From assembly GCA_947166705.1 (NCBI GenBank), contig CAMVFE010000011.1:1-57060 (forward strand): a stretch of 57,060 nt of DNA, in the 5' to 3' direction. Within the stretch, counting starts at the first letter, position 1. Each line of letters begins with the position of its first letter. The translations under genes and the position numbers were made by a program. A model generated the notes under the pieces. It worked only from the letters and a program-made list of their open reading frames with translations, made no database searches and had not been told where the DNA came from. This DNA comes from an uncultured Clostridia bacterium. GTDB taxonomy: Bacteria > Bacillota > Clostridia > Christensenellales > Aristaeellaceae. Positions 1-7,933 of the stretch are shown here, piece by piece.

Positions 1-42
1 GCTCCCAAAGCACGCGCGCTAGCCAGACTGCGCTACACCCCG
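1..42 (-). tRNA. tRNA-Pro (anticodon TGG), 5' half, cut by window edge
   Basis: Read on the minus strand from 42, the sequence gives an acceptor strand CGGGGTG, then TA, a D arm with GCGC on both sides, and an anticodon stem CGTGC followed by loop TTTGGGA. The anticodon is therefore TGG (proline). The 3' half lies outside the window. A consensus promoter sits 41 bases upstream (83-111), which supports an independently transcribed tRNA gene. Confidence 0.93.
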
Positions 43-82
43 GTGCAACCTTCCCACGGTCTCCCCCGCAGGCGACTCGATT

Positions 83-111
83 AATATACACGATCCATTT
101 CAGTTTGTCAA
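83..111 (-). promoter_or_regulatory. Promoter of tRNA-Pro
   Basis: On the minus strand a perfect -35 TTGACA (106-111) and a -10 TATATT (83-88) are separated by exactly 17 bases. The predicted start is near 76, giving a leader of about 34 bases before the mature tRNA 5' end at 42. Confidence 0.85.
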
Positions 112-245
112 CCCATTTCCCATAAAATTTTCTTCTCTGTTTGAGAGAAATTTACGGAGTAATTCGCGTTTTCCCGGCAACCCTGAAATTCCCCGGAATA
201 CGCGAAAAGGGACTTCCGGGTTTACCGCATGCCCTGTATGCCGGA

Positions 246-272
246 ACGGGCCGCCCGTTTCGGGCGGCCCGT
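246..272 (-). terminator. Strong hairpin after yjfF
   Basis: A 12-bp GC-rich perfect stem (246-257 with 261-272) with a three-base loop follows the yjfF stop by about 45 bases. It lacks a U-run on either strand, so it may stabilise the 3' end rather than terminate intrinsically. The rest of 112-316 holds nothing else that I recognise. Confidence 0.5.
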
Positions 273-316
273 CTCTGAACATCGGTTTTGAATTCTTGTT
301 TTCCCTGCCGGCTGCC

Positions 317-1360
317 TTACTGCTTTCTTTCCCTGATCTTGGCGAAAATGGCCTGCAGCATAATGAACGCGAACAGCAGGAAGGCGGATACGACGTTGGG
401 CACCGTGCCGCCCAGCCGGGTCAGGTCAGCGTTGAAGCTGACGATACTGTTGATCGTACCGTTGATCAGGACGCCGAAGAAGGAGCCGAACACATTTCCG
501 ACGCCGCCCGTAAGCAGCGTTCCGCCGATGACCGCGGATGAAATCGCCTTCATTTCCAGGCCCAGCGCCTGTGTGGTCGTTCCGCACATGGTGTTCATGC
601 AGTAGCAGACTCCGCCGATCGAGCACAGGAAGGACGACAGCATGTAGGTGATCATCTTCGTGCGCCGCGTATTCAGTCCCATCAGCGTGGCGCTCTGCTG
701 GTTTCCGCCCACGGCGTACATGCTGCGTCCGGTGCGGGTATAGCGCAGCATCAGGAACACCAGGACCACGATCACCAGCGCGATCAGAACGGGGATGTTG
801 ATATAGGGCACCATCTTCACGCCGCGCTTGTTCACGACGGCGCCGAGCTCGAAGGGCATGTAGACCTTGATGCCCGCGACTTCCTTGAACCAGTTCTGCA
901 CGGTGATGTTGACCTGATCCGTGCAGATCATGGCCGTCATGCCGCGCGCGAAGAACATGCCCGCCATCGTCACGATAAAGGGCTGGATATCCAGGTATCC
1001 GATCAGGAATCCCTGCACTGCGCCGAACACGATCCCGATCAGCAGCACCAGCGGAACAAGCAGCGTGGGTGAAATCCCGTTGTTTTCCATTCCCACGCTC
1101 AGGATCATGCAGTCCATGGCGACCAGGGAACCCACGGAAATATCAATCCCGCCTGTGAGCATGACGCAGGTCATTCCGCACGCGATACAGATCAGAGCGG
1201 CATTGGTCCTGAAAATGTCCAGGAATGTCTGGAGCTTTTCAAAGCCCTTGGCGTTCTCGCCAAATCCGTACATGAAGTAGCCCGCCGCATACAGCAGGAT
1301 AAACAGGCCGATCGTGATCAGCAGCAGTATCGTATGGCTGTTGATGTTCTTTTTCTTCAT
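317..1360 (-). CDS. yjfF: Sugar ABC transporter permease, YjfF type
   Basis: This is one of two inner-membrane permeases of a pentose/galactofuranose-class importer (BPD_transp_2, RbsC superfamily). The 347-residue product has a hydrophobic N-terminal helix after MKKKN and then about eight to ten membrane segments. The conserved GGIDISVGS motif of RbsC/YjfF permeases lies around residues 70-78, and GGTLLTGGVGN near residue 285. The ATG at 1360 is preferred over the TTG at 1369 because AGGAG lies nine bases upstream of it. It is last in the ytfQ-ytfR-ytfT-yjfF order, five bases after ytfT, which is the E. coli gene order. Substrate (galactofuranose, galactose or another furanose/pentose) is inferred from family only. 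Confidence 0.88.
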   Translation of the reverse strand: MKKKNINSHTILLLITIGLFILLYAAGYFMYGFGENAKGFEKLQTFLDIFRTNAALICIACGMTCVMLTGGIDISVGSLVAMDCMILSVGMENNGISPTLLVPLVLLIGIVFGAVQGFLIGYLDIQPFIVTMAGMFFARGMTAMICTDQVNITVQNWFKEVAGIKVYMPFELGAVVNKRGVKMVPYINIPVLIALVIVVLVFLMLRYTRTGRSMYAVGGNQQSATLMGLNTRRTKMITYMLSSFLCSIGGVCYCMNTMCGTTTQALGLEMKAISSAVIGGTLLTGGVGNVFGSFFGVLINGTINSIVSFNADLTRLGGTVPNVVSAFLLFAFIMLQAIFAKIRERKQ

Positions 1361-1365
1361 TCCGA

Positions 1366-2457
1366 TCAACTCCTTCCCGCAACCGCGTAGGCCTGCAGCT
1401 TCTGCGCCCTGCGCCGTGCGAAGAACGCTTTCACCACGGGAGACTGTACCACCACGATCAGAATGACGATGATGGCCTTGTACACAGGCGCCTGCGCCTT
1501 GGCCACGCCCAGCGCGTACATGGTCGTCGTAATCGCCTGGATGGTATAGGCTCCGATAATCGATCCGGCCAGGTTGAACCGCCCGCCGCCCAGGCTGTTC
1601 CCGCCCAGCGCCACTGCCAGGATCGCGTCCAGCTCGAGGTTGAGGCCGATATTATTGGAATCCGCGGAGTAAATCCTGGAGGTTGCCACAATACCTGCCA
1701 CGCCGGAGAACAGGCCGCAGATCACGTAGCAGAGCAGGATGATAGCGGTGGAGTTGATGCCCGCGATCCGGGAAGCCCTCGGGTTGATGCCGACGGACTG
1801 CACGTACATGCCCAGCGACGTGGTCTTCAGGATCAGAACCATGATCAGGATACACGCCGCCGCGATCACCGTCGGCGTGGGGAAGATCCACAGCTTGCCG
1901 CCGAACACCTTGAACTCGTCCAGGTGGATGTAGACCATCTTGTTGTTGGTCAGCAGCAGCCCGATCGCGCGGCCCGCCGTGAAGAAGATCAGGGTCGCCA
2001 CCATCGGCTGGATTTTCATTTTCGCGACCAGGAAGCCGTTGAACAGGCCGCACAGGCTGGCGACCGCGATTCCCGCGAGCACGCCGACGAAGATCGGCAT
2101 CTGCAGGTCTCCGATTTCGCGCACGTGCGTGACGCCGAATCCGGCCAGCAGCATGCAGCACAGGCTGCCGGCCAGGCTCATCACGGAGCCGACGGATATG
2201 TCCGTGCCCGCGGAGGAGGAAACAACCAGCGTCATACCGATGGCGAGGATGGCCGCCTCGCTGCCGCGGTTCAGGATATCGATGATCCGGCCGTACAGGG
2301 CGCCTTCCTTCAGCTCCAGCCTGAAGAATTCCAGTGCGTAATTCCCCTGTACCGCATCATAGACCACATTGATGATCAGCACCAGAAAAACGCTGAACAG
2401 CGGCAAAAACAACCGCATTCCGGTGATTTTTTTCAGCCATGCCATTCCGTTTTTCAA
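1366..2457 (-). CDS. ytfT: Sugar ABC transporter permease, YtfT type
   Basis: Second permease of the importer, 363 residues, same superfamily as yjfF. It shows the TDISVGSVMSLAG signature near residue 85 and GGNSLGGGRFNLAGS near residue 285, with multiple membrane helices between. The start is a TTG overlapping the ytfR stop by four bases, with GGAGG nine bases upstream. An ATG at 2445 is an alternative. Tight overlaps with ytfR imply translational coupling, as expected for a heterodimeric permease with one tandem ATPase. Confidence 0.88.
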   Translation of the reverse strand: MKNGMAWLKKITGMRLFLPLFSVFLVLIINVVYDAVQGNYALEFFRLELKEGALYGRIIDILNRGSEAAILAIGMTLVVSSSAGTDISVGSVMSLAGSLCCMLLAGFGVTHVREIGDLQMPIFVGVLAGIAVASLCGLFNGFLVAKMKIQPMVATLIFFTAGRAIGLLLTNNKMVYIHLDEFKVFGGKLWIFPTPTVIAAACILIMVLILKTTSLGMYVQSVGINPRASRIAGINSTAIILLCYVICGLFSGVAGIVATSRIYSADSNNIGLNLELDAILAVALGGNSLGGGRFNLAGSIIGAYTIQAITTTMYALGVAKAQAPVYKAIIVILIVVVQSPVVKAFFARRRAQKLQAYAVAGRS

Positions 2458-3968
2458 CTCCGCTCACCTCCGGCAATAACCTTCATCACGGATTCCTGGG
2501 TCAGGTTCTCGGTCAGTTCGCCCACCTTTTCGCCGTCGCGCAGAACCGCGAGACGGTTGCAGGTGCGCAGCATCTCCTCGATCTCGGAGGAAATGAAAAT
2601 CACGCTCTTCCCCTGGCGGGCCAGCTGGACAACCAGCTTCTGGATCTCCGTCTTGGTTCCGACGTCAATTCCGCGGGTGGGCTCGTCCAGGATCAGGAAA
2701 TCCGGGTCCGTCGCCAGCCATCTGGCGATGATGACCTTCTGCTGGTTTCCGCCGGACAGCTGTTTGACAAGTGTCTCGGTGCTGGGTGTCTTGATTTCAA
2801 GCAGATCGATGTAGTGCTTTGTAATCTCCATCTGTTTTTCCATGGGAATGCGCTTCACAACACCCGCGAGCGACTGCATTCCCAGCATGATATTCTCCCG
2901 GACAGACAGATCCTCGACGATTCCCTCCGCCTTCCGGTCGTCCGGAAGCAGGCCCATTCCCAGACGCATCGCGTCGATCGGAGCATTGATCCTGACTTCC
3001 TTTCCCTTGACCTTCATGTGTCCGGTCTGAGCCCTGTCCGCTCCGTAGATGCAGCGCGCCAGCTCGCTGCGGCCGCTGCCCAGCAGCCCCGTCAGGCCGA
3101 CGACCTCTCCTCTGTGGATATCCAGATCGAAGGGCTTGATCTTCCTCGCGTGGCTCAGCCCGCGCGCCTCGATCAGTTTTTCATCCGAAACCTGCTCGTC
3201 CTCCTTGGACTTGATGGACTGCAGGTCGTCGAAATCCTTGCCCATCATCGCCGCGACCAGCCTGAGCCGGGGAAGGTCCGCGATTTCGTACTCGCCGACA
3301 AGCTGGCCGTTGCGCAGGACGGTTATCCGGTCGCAGACCGCGTAAACCTGCTCCAGGAAATGCGTCACGAAAATGATGCCGATCCCCTCATCCCGCAGGG
3401 ACCGCATCAGCGTAAAGAGCTTTTCAACTTCCTTGTCATCCAGGGAGGAGGTGGGCTCGTCCAGGATCAGTACCTTGCAATCCATATCCACCGCGCGGGC
3501 AATGGCAATCATCTGCTGCATCGCGATGGAGTAGTTTTCCAGCGTCTGGGTCACATCCACCTGGATGTCCAGCTTTTTCATCAGTTCCCTCGCCCGGCTG
3601 ATCATGCCCTTCCGGTTGATGGTTCCGAACCTGGTGAGTGGCTCGCGGCCGATAAACAGGTTCTCCGCCACGCTCAGGTTCGGACACAGGTTCACCTCCT
3701 GGTAAACGGTGGAAATGCCGTTCTTCTGAGCGTCCAGCGTGGAATGGTTCCGGATCGGATGCTGATCCTTCCCGAAAAAAATCTCCCCTTTTTCGAAATC
3801 ATTGACGCCCGTCAGGCACTTGATCAGGGTGGATTTCCCGGCGCCGTTCTCCCCCATCAGCGCATGAATCTCCCCTTCCCGCAGCGTGAAATCCACGTTG
3901 TTCAGCGCTTTCACGCCCGGGAAAGTCATGCAGATGCCACGCATACTGAGGACTACTTCTTTGTCCAT
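2454..3968 (-). CDS. ytfR: Sugar ABC transporter tandem ATPase, YtfR/RbsA/MglA type
   Basis: A cytoplasmic protein of about 504 residues with two fused nucleotide-binding domains, as in RbsA, MglA and YtfR. Domain 1 has Walker A GENGAGKST near residue 41 and Walker B VLILDEPTSS. Domain 2 has a degenerate P-loop (GLLGSGRSE), an intact LSGGNQQK signature and FLILDEPTRGID. Loss of the second Walker A lysine is normal for this family. The ATG at 3968 has AAGGGG nine bases upstream; the ATG at 3974 is too close to it. It lies 206 bases after ytfQ, separated by a hairpin that may set ytfQ expression above ytfRT. Confidence 0.92.
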   Translation of the reverse strand: MDKEVVLSMRGICMTFPGVKALNNVDFTLREGEIHALMGENGAGKSTLIKCLTGVNDFEKGEIFFGKDQHPIRNHSTLDAQKNGISTVYQEVNLCPNLSVAENLFIGREPLTRFGTINRKGMISRARELMKKLDIQVDVTQTLENYSIAMQQMIAIARAVDMDCKVLILDEPTSSLDDKEVEKLFTLMRSLRDEGIGIIFVTHFLEQVYAVCDRITVLRNGQLVGEYEIADLPRLRLVAAMMGKDFDDLQSIKSKEDEQVSDEKLIEARGLSHARKIKPFDLDIHRGEVVGLTGLLGSGRSELARCIYGADRAQTGHMKVKGKEVRINAPIDAMRLGMGLLPDDRKAEGIVEDLSVRENIMLGMQSLAGVVKRIPMEKQMEITKHYIDLLEIKTPSTETLVKQLSGGNQQKVIIARWLATDPDFLILDEPTRGIDVGTKTEIQKLVVQLARQGKSVIFISSEIEEMLRTCNRLAVLRDGEKVGELTENLTQESVMKVIAGGERS

Positions 3969-4091
3969 GACCATATTCCCCTTCGCAAGTTTTTACGCGG
4001 AACCTCCTGCTTCTCTTCCCTCCCCGGGAAAGCCGCTCCGGATCGGCTTTCGCCCCGGGGCCGCTCTCCCGGAAAGGGTTCGGAAACAGGT

Positions 4092-4132
4092 GAAAAAAGA
4101 AGCAGCGAAAGGAACCTTCCGGTTCCTTTCGC
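4092..4132 (-). terminator. Intercistronic hairpin between ytfQ and ytfR
   Basis: On the minus strand a perfect 12-bp stem (4132-4121 with 4116-4105) and four-base loop are followed by a T-rich stretch (six T at 4094-4099). This looks like an intrinsic terminator placed inside the operon. In binding-protein-dependent transport operons such elements let the binding protein be made in excess of the membrane parts. A second, weaker hairpin lies near 4030-4051. Confidence 0.6.
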
Positions 4133-4180
4133 CGTTTGTCAAAGAACTCTCAGCAGAACCGGCTGCTGACCGGGGCTGGA

Positions 4181-5158
4181 TTAATACTTCCGGCCGGCCA
4201 GAACTTCGTCGGTCATCGTGGTCACGATGGCGCTTTCAATGCCGGGAGCGCAGAATCCTTCGTCGGGCACCAGGGTGAACTTCTCGACGGTCTCGCCGGC
4301 CTGCAGGGCCTTGATAACGTTCATAACGATCACAGCCTGGATGGGGTTGCATTCCACGTCGCACAGGATCTGGCCGTCCAGCGTCCGCTTCAGGCCTTCA
4401 TTGGTGGCGTCGAAGGAGATGATGATCTTCTCGCCCACGCCGTACTTGATGCCGGCAGCATCCATGGCGTCCATGGCGCCGTAGGCTTCGTTATCGTTGT
4501 GGCACACAACCACGTCGAATTCCGGGAAGCGCTTGATGAAGTCTTCCATAACGGCCTGGCCGCCATTCTGGGTGAAATCGCCGTCCTGGCTCGCCAGGAT
4601 TTCCCACTCGGGATGATTCGCGGCAACCTTGTTGAAGCCTTCGGCACGGCCGATCGCGGCAGAGGAACCGGTGGAGCCTTCGATCACCAGGATCTTGGCT
4701 TCCTTGCCAGCCAGGTACTCTTCCAGCCACTTGCCGGCGGTCTCGCCTTCAGCGGTCATGTCGGTACCCACGGCGGTGGTGTACAGATCAGGAGAGGCAT
4801 CCACGGAACGGTCGGCGATGATGCAGGGGATTCCGGCATCCTGGACTTCCTTCAGGACGTCGTCCCAGCCGGCGGTCTGGATGGGGTCGATAACGATGTA
4901 GTCGAAGTCCTTCTGAACGAACTCACGGACCTTGGACAGCTGCAGCGCGTGGTCGTTGTCGCAGTCGATCAGCTCAAGGTCGAATCCAGCTTCCTTGGTG
5001 AACACGTCGAAGTAGTTCTGGGTGTTGGCCATACGCCAGTCAGACTCGTGACCGACCTGGACGTAACCGATCTTCAGCAGGTCTCCCTCGGCGTTCGCGG
5101 TCACGAACAGGCCGCAGGCCATAACCAAGGCACATACCAGGGCAAGGATTTTCTTCAT
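4181..5158 (-). CDS. ytfQ: Sugar-binding protein of the ABC importer, YtfQ type
   Basis: Extracytoplasmic periplasmic-binding-protein type I (Peripla_BP_4) protein of 325 residues. It begins with a signal peptide (MKKILALVC...); cleavage after ANA is likely, although VMAC could serve as an imperfect lipobox. Shared YtfQ features include VGHESDWR near residue 34, IDPIQTAGWDDVL, ADRSVD and VVCHNDNEAYGAMDA. The ATG at 5158, eight bases after AGGAGG, is chosen over an upstream ATG at 5191. A TAAAAT at 5209-5214 is the best -10 candidate upstream, with no convincing -35, so transcription may also arrive from the kinase gene. Confidence 0.9.
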   Translation of the reverse strand: MKKILALVCALVMACGLFVTANAEGDLLKIGYVQVGHESDWRMANTQNYFDVFTKEAGFDLELIDCDNDHALQLSKVREFVQKDFDYIVIDPIQTAGWDDVLKEVQDAGIPCIIADRSVDASPDLYTTAVGTDMTAEGETAGKWLEEYLAGKEAKILVIEGSTGSSAAIGRAEGFNKVAANHPEWEILASQDGDFTQNGGQAVMEDFIKRFPEFDVVVCHNDNEAYGAMDAMDAAGIKYGVGEKIIISFDATNEGLKRTLDGQILCDVECNPIQAVIVMNVIKALQAGETVEKFTLVPDEGFCAPGIESAIVTTMTDEVLAGRKY

Positions 5159-5326
5159 GTTTGTTTCCTCCTTCGATTTTGCTTTTGGCATTCCTGCCTT
5201 CTGCGATTATTTTACAAAAAAGAGGCGTCGCGGAAAATGCAGAGGATTTTGTTTTTGGTACAATTTTTTCCTTTTTTTCGGGATGGCCGGGGAGAAAAGT
5301 TCAGAATTTTTGGATCCGGGTTCATT

Positions 5327-5495
5327 TTTTTCTTCCCCCTGCTCCCTGCGGTATTCCCCGCGCGTCATCCCTGCGCTGCGTTTGAACACGAAGTCGTCAT
5401 ATCCGCAAAGGATCACCCTTCTCCTCCCAGGGGAAGGAATTCCGCAGACCCTCGCGGATGGCGATCTCGTCATCTGCCGGAAAGACCTTCGTCAC
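5327..5495 (-). pseudogene. Relic of a YesN-type response regulator (internal deletion)
   Basis: Two short protein remnants flank a deletion joint near 5400. From a GTG at 5495, with GGAGGAG upstream, the frame reads a receiver N-terminus (KVFPADDEIAIREG then SFPWEE) and stops at 5397. It closely matches the start of the intact regulator at 7930-9195 (KVFLVDDEIVIREG, SFPWDE). From 5404, one base out of frame, comes GYDD-FVFKRSAGMTRGEYRR, the end of an AraC-type DNA-binding domain. The receiver core, linker and most of the helix-turn-helix (roughly 350 or more codons) are missing. The relic start overlaps the kinase stop by 26 bases, as expected of an ancestral kinase-regulator pair. Confidence 0.82.
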
Positions 5496-6954
5496 GGTCA
5501 ATCTCCTCCTTCGTCCGGATCGGAATCACAAAGGAAACCTCTGTTCCCCCCGGGCCGGACTGAATCATCAGCCCGACCTTCTTCCGGTAATACAGCCGGA
5601 TCCTCATATTCACGTTCCGCAGGCCGAAGCCGAAATGCCCGGGCTCCTGCGCGGACTGGACGGTGATGTCCTCCTCCTCCAGCATCCTCCGGAGCTTCTC
5701 CAGCGTCTCAGGCGGCATGCCCTTTCCCGTATCCGACACGGTAAACTGCATCAGGCGCCCCTCCGTCCGGATCTGTACGGTGATCTTGCCCCCGCCCCGC
5801 TTCTCCTTGATGCCGTGATAGAGCGCGTTCTCCACCAGCGGCTGCAGGAGCAGCTTCAGCATATAGATGTTCTCCATGCCCTCCGGGGATTCGACTTCGT
5901 AGTGGAGGATATCCCGGTACCGGGTCTGCTGGATGCTCAGATAGGCGGACACATGCTTCAGCTCCTGGGACACCGGGATCCAGTCCGCCCCGGAGGAAAG
6001 GGAAATCCGGAAAAAATCGCTCAGGCTCCGGGTCAGCCGGACGACTTCCTCTCCCCTGTCCGCTTCCGCCTGCCAGACGATGGCGTCCAGCGTGTTGTAC
6101 AGAAAATGCGGATTGATCTGCGCCTGCAGCGTGCGCAGCTCCGCCTTTTTCAAATCCCGCTCGGCCTCAACCTGCTGCCGCATCATTTCTTCCAGGTTGT
6201 CCGCCATGATGTTGACCTTTCCGGTCAGGTTCCAGAACTCCTGTACCTGCGGAAGCGGGATCCGCGCGCTCATGTCCCCGTCGGCCAGCCGGGAGGTGAC
6301 CCGCTCCAGCTTGGCCACCGGTTCCTGGACGAACTGGGCCGTCTTTTTCCTGAACCGGGCCGTCATCGCAAGGGCCAGCAGCAGGATCGCGATTTCGGCC
6401 GTTCCTCCGATGTAAGCAATCCGCGTGATGCCGGCGACCATGCGCACCTCGGCCTCGATCGACCCCGTAATATAGTCGTTCAGCATGCTGACCACCAGCG
6501 CTGCCACGTCCCGGATCTCCGCCAGCACAGCCTCGTTCTCCACCACGGGGCGGCCCGCTTCCAGGTTTTCCCGGATTTTCCCCACATACTGGCTCAGCGT
6601 GTCCATGGTCCGCCTGGCCACGGTCAGCTCCAGCTTCCTGGCCTCCCCGGTCCGCGCGGTAATCCGGTCGATCGTTTCGTTGACTTCCTGAATCCGTTTC
6701 TCCACCCCGCTGTCCGCCATGGTGGCCCGTCCGCTGACCACCGTCCATACGGTTTCGGGAATTTCCGTCTCAATCACCGGCTTCAGTCCGGCAATGACGC
6801 TCATTCTGGAGTTGCTCTGGGCGTACTGGCTTGCGATCACGGCCGTCATGATCAGCGAAGCGATCACGGGAAGTCCGAGCATGAACATCAGCGTATAGGT
6901 CATGCTGTTGATCCGCCCGACGATGCTGGGATTTCTCCCTTTTCTTCTCATCAC
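5470..6954 (-). CDS. Sensor histidine kinase, YesM/LytS class
   Basis: Membrane sensor kinase of about 494 residues. Helix 1 lies near residues 21-42, then an extracytoplasmic helical region of about 135 residues, helix 2 near 180-200, a HAMP segment near 200-253 and the His_kinase domain with QAQINPHFLYN (phosphoacceptor His about 283). The ATPase part shows LLQPLVENALYHG and DTGKGMP with GFGLRNV. The start GTG (or the ATG next to it) follows the stop of the lipoprotein gene by one base. The module resembles the lipoprotein, kinase and YesN sensors that read an extracellular sugar through a binding protein. Its probable partner is the regulator at 7930-9195, since the regulator gene downstream of it is a relic. 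Confidence 0.9.
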   Translation of the reverse strand: MMRRKGRNPSIVGRINSMTYTLMFMLGLPVIASLIMTAVIASQYAQSNSRMSVIAGLKPVIETEIPETVWTVVSGRATMADSGVEKRIQEVNETIDRITARTGEARKLELTVARRTMDTLSQYVGKIRENLEAGRPVVENEAVLAEIRDVAALVVSMLNDYITGSIEAEVRMVAGITRIAYIGGTAEIAILLLALAMTARFRKKTAQFVQEPVAKLERVTSRLADGDMSARIPLPQVQEFWNLTGKVNIMADNLEEMMRQQVEAERDLKKAELRTLQAQINPHFLYNTLDAIVWQAEADRGEEVVRLTRSLSDFFRISLSSGADWIPVSQELKHVSAYLSIQQTRYRDILHYEVESPEGMENIYMLKLLLQPLVENALYHGIKEKRGGGKITVQIRTEGRLMQFTVSDTGKGMPPETLEKLRRMLEEEDITVQSAQEPGHFGFGLRNVNMRIRLYYRKKVGLMIQSGPGGTEVSFVIPIRTKEEIDRDEGLSGR

Positions 6955-6955
6955 C

Positions 6956-7933
6956 TTAATATCCTCTCGGCTCCAGCGCGTCCAGGTCGTCGTAATCGCT
7001 GAAGGTTCGCTCCTCCGGATGGATCTCCCGCTCCACGGTTTCCCCGGCGGCCAGCTTCAGCGCGGTCTCCATCAGCATGGCGCCCAGCTTCGGCGTGCAT
7101 TCCACGATGCAGTTGATCCGCCCCTCCTTCAGAATATCGATGGCCTCCTGTCCCCCGTCGATGGAAATCAGCAGGATATCCCGGCCGGGTACATAGCCTG
7201 CCTTTTCAATCTCGGGCAGCGCGCCGATCGTCATCTCATCATTGTGGCTGAAGACCACATCCACCTGATCCCCGTACTTTTCCAGCAGTTCGCGCATGCA
7301 TTCCGCTCCGCGGCTCCGCAGGAAATCTCCGTTCACGCTGTCCAGAATCTGCATCCTCGGATCCCCTGCTATCGCGTCCCTGAAGCCTTCGCGGCGCTGC
7401 TTCATGGGGGTGGAATCCTCCGTGCCGCGGATTTCCACGATGTTCAGATGATCCCGTCCCAGATCGTTCGCCTTCCGGATCAGGTACTCCCCGGCCATCC
7501 TGCCTTCCCGGTAAAAATCGGCGCCGATCATGGAGGCATACAGCCCTTCCTTCTCCGTCCGGATCGCCCGGTCCACCAACACGACGGGGATCCCGGCCTC
7601 CTTAGCCTCCGTCAGCACCGCGTCCCATCCGTCCTCCACGATGGGGGAAAAGGCGATCACATCCACCCGGTACGCGATGAAGCTCCGGATGGCCGCGATC
7701 TGGTTTTCCTGCTTCTGGTTCGCGTTCTCCATCATCAGGCTGATGCCGTATTTCCGGGCGTTCTCCTCCGTATCCCTGGTCGCCCCGATCCGGAATGCGC
7801 TTTCCGAGCCCAGCTGGCTGTAGCCGAGCAGCAGCTTCGGCGCATCCTTCGTGCCGGTCTCCTGCCGGTTTTCGCAGGCTGTCAGCCCCAGCAGCATCAG
7901 CGCCGCCAGGGCGCAGATCCATTTTTTCTTCAT
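6956..7933 (-). CDS. YtfQ-like sugar-binding lipoprotein, probably the sensor subunit
   Basis: A 325-residue binding protein with a clear lipobox (LGLTAC, Cys about 20), so it is anchored on the outer face of the membrane. Its body matches the YtfQ pattern (GYSQLGSESAFR, NANQKQENQIAAIRSF, FSPIVEDGWD, FSHNDEMTIGALPE) more closely than does the transporter subunit at 4181. The ATG overlaps the regulator stop (ATGA) and the kinase follows by one base. The position inside the two-component unit suggests that it presents ligand to the kinase rather than to the permeases. Both roles are inference. Confidence 0.85.
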   Translation of the reverse strand: MKKKWICALAALMLLGLTACENRQETGTKDAPKLLLGYSQLGSESAFRIGATRDTEENARKYGISLMMENANQKQENQIAAIRSFIAYRVDVIAFSPIVEDGWDAVLTEAKEAGIPVVLVDRAIRTEKEGLYASMIGADFYREGRMAGEYLIRKANDLGRDHLNIVEIRGTEDSTPMKQRREGFRDAIAGDPRMQILDSVNGDFLRSRGAECMRELLEKYGDQVDVVFSHNDEMTIGALPEIEKAGYVPGRDILLISIDGGQEAIDILKEGRINCIVECTPKLGAMLMETALKLAAGETVEREIHPEERTFSDYDDLDALEPRGY

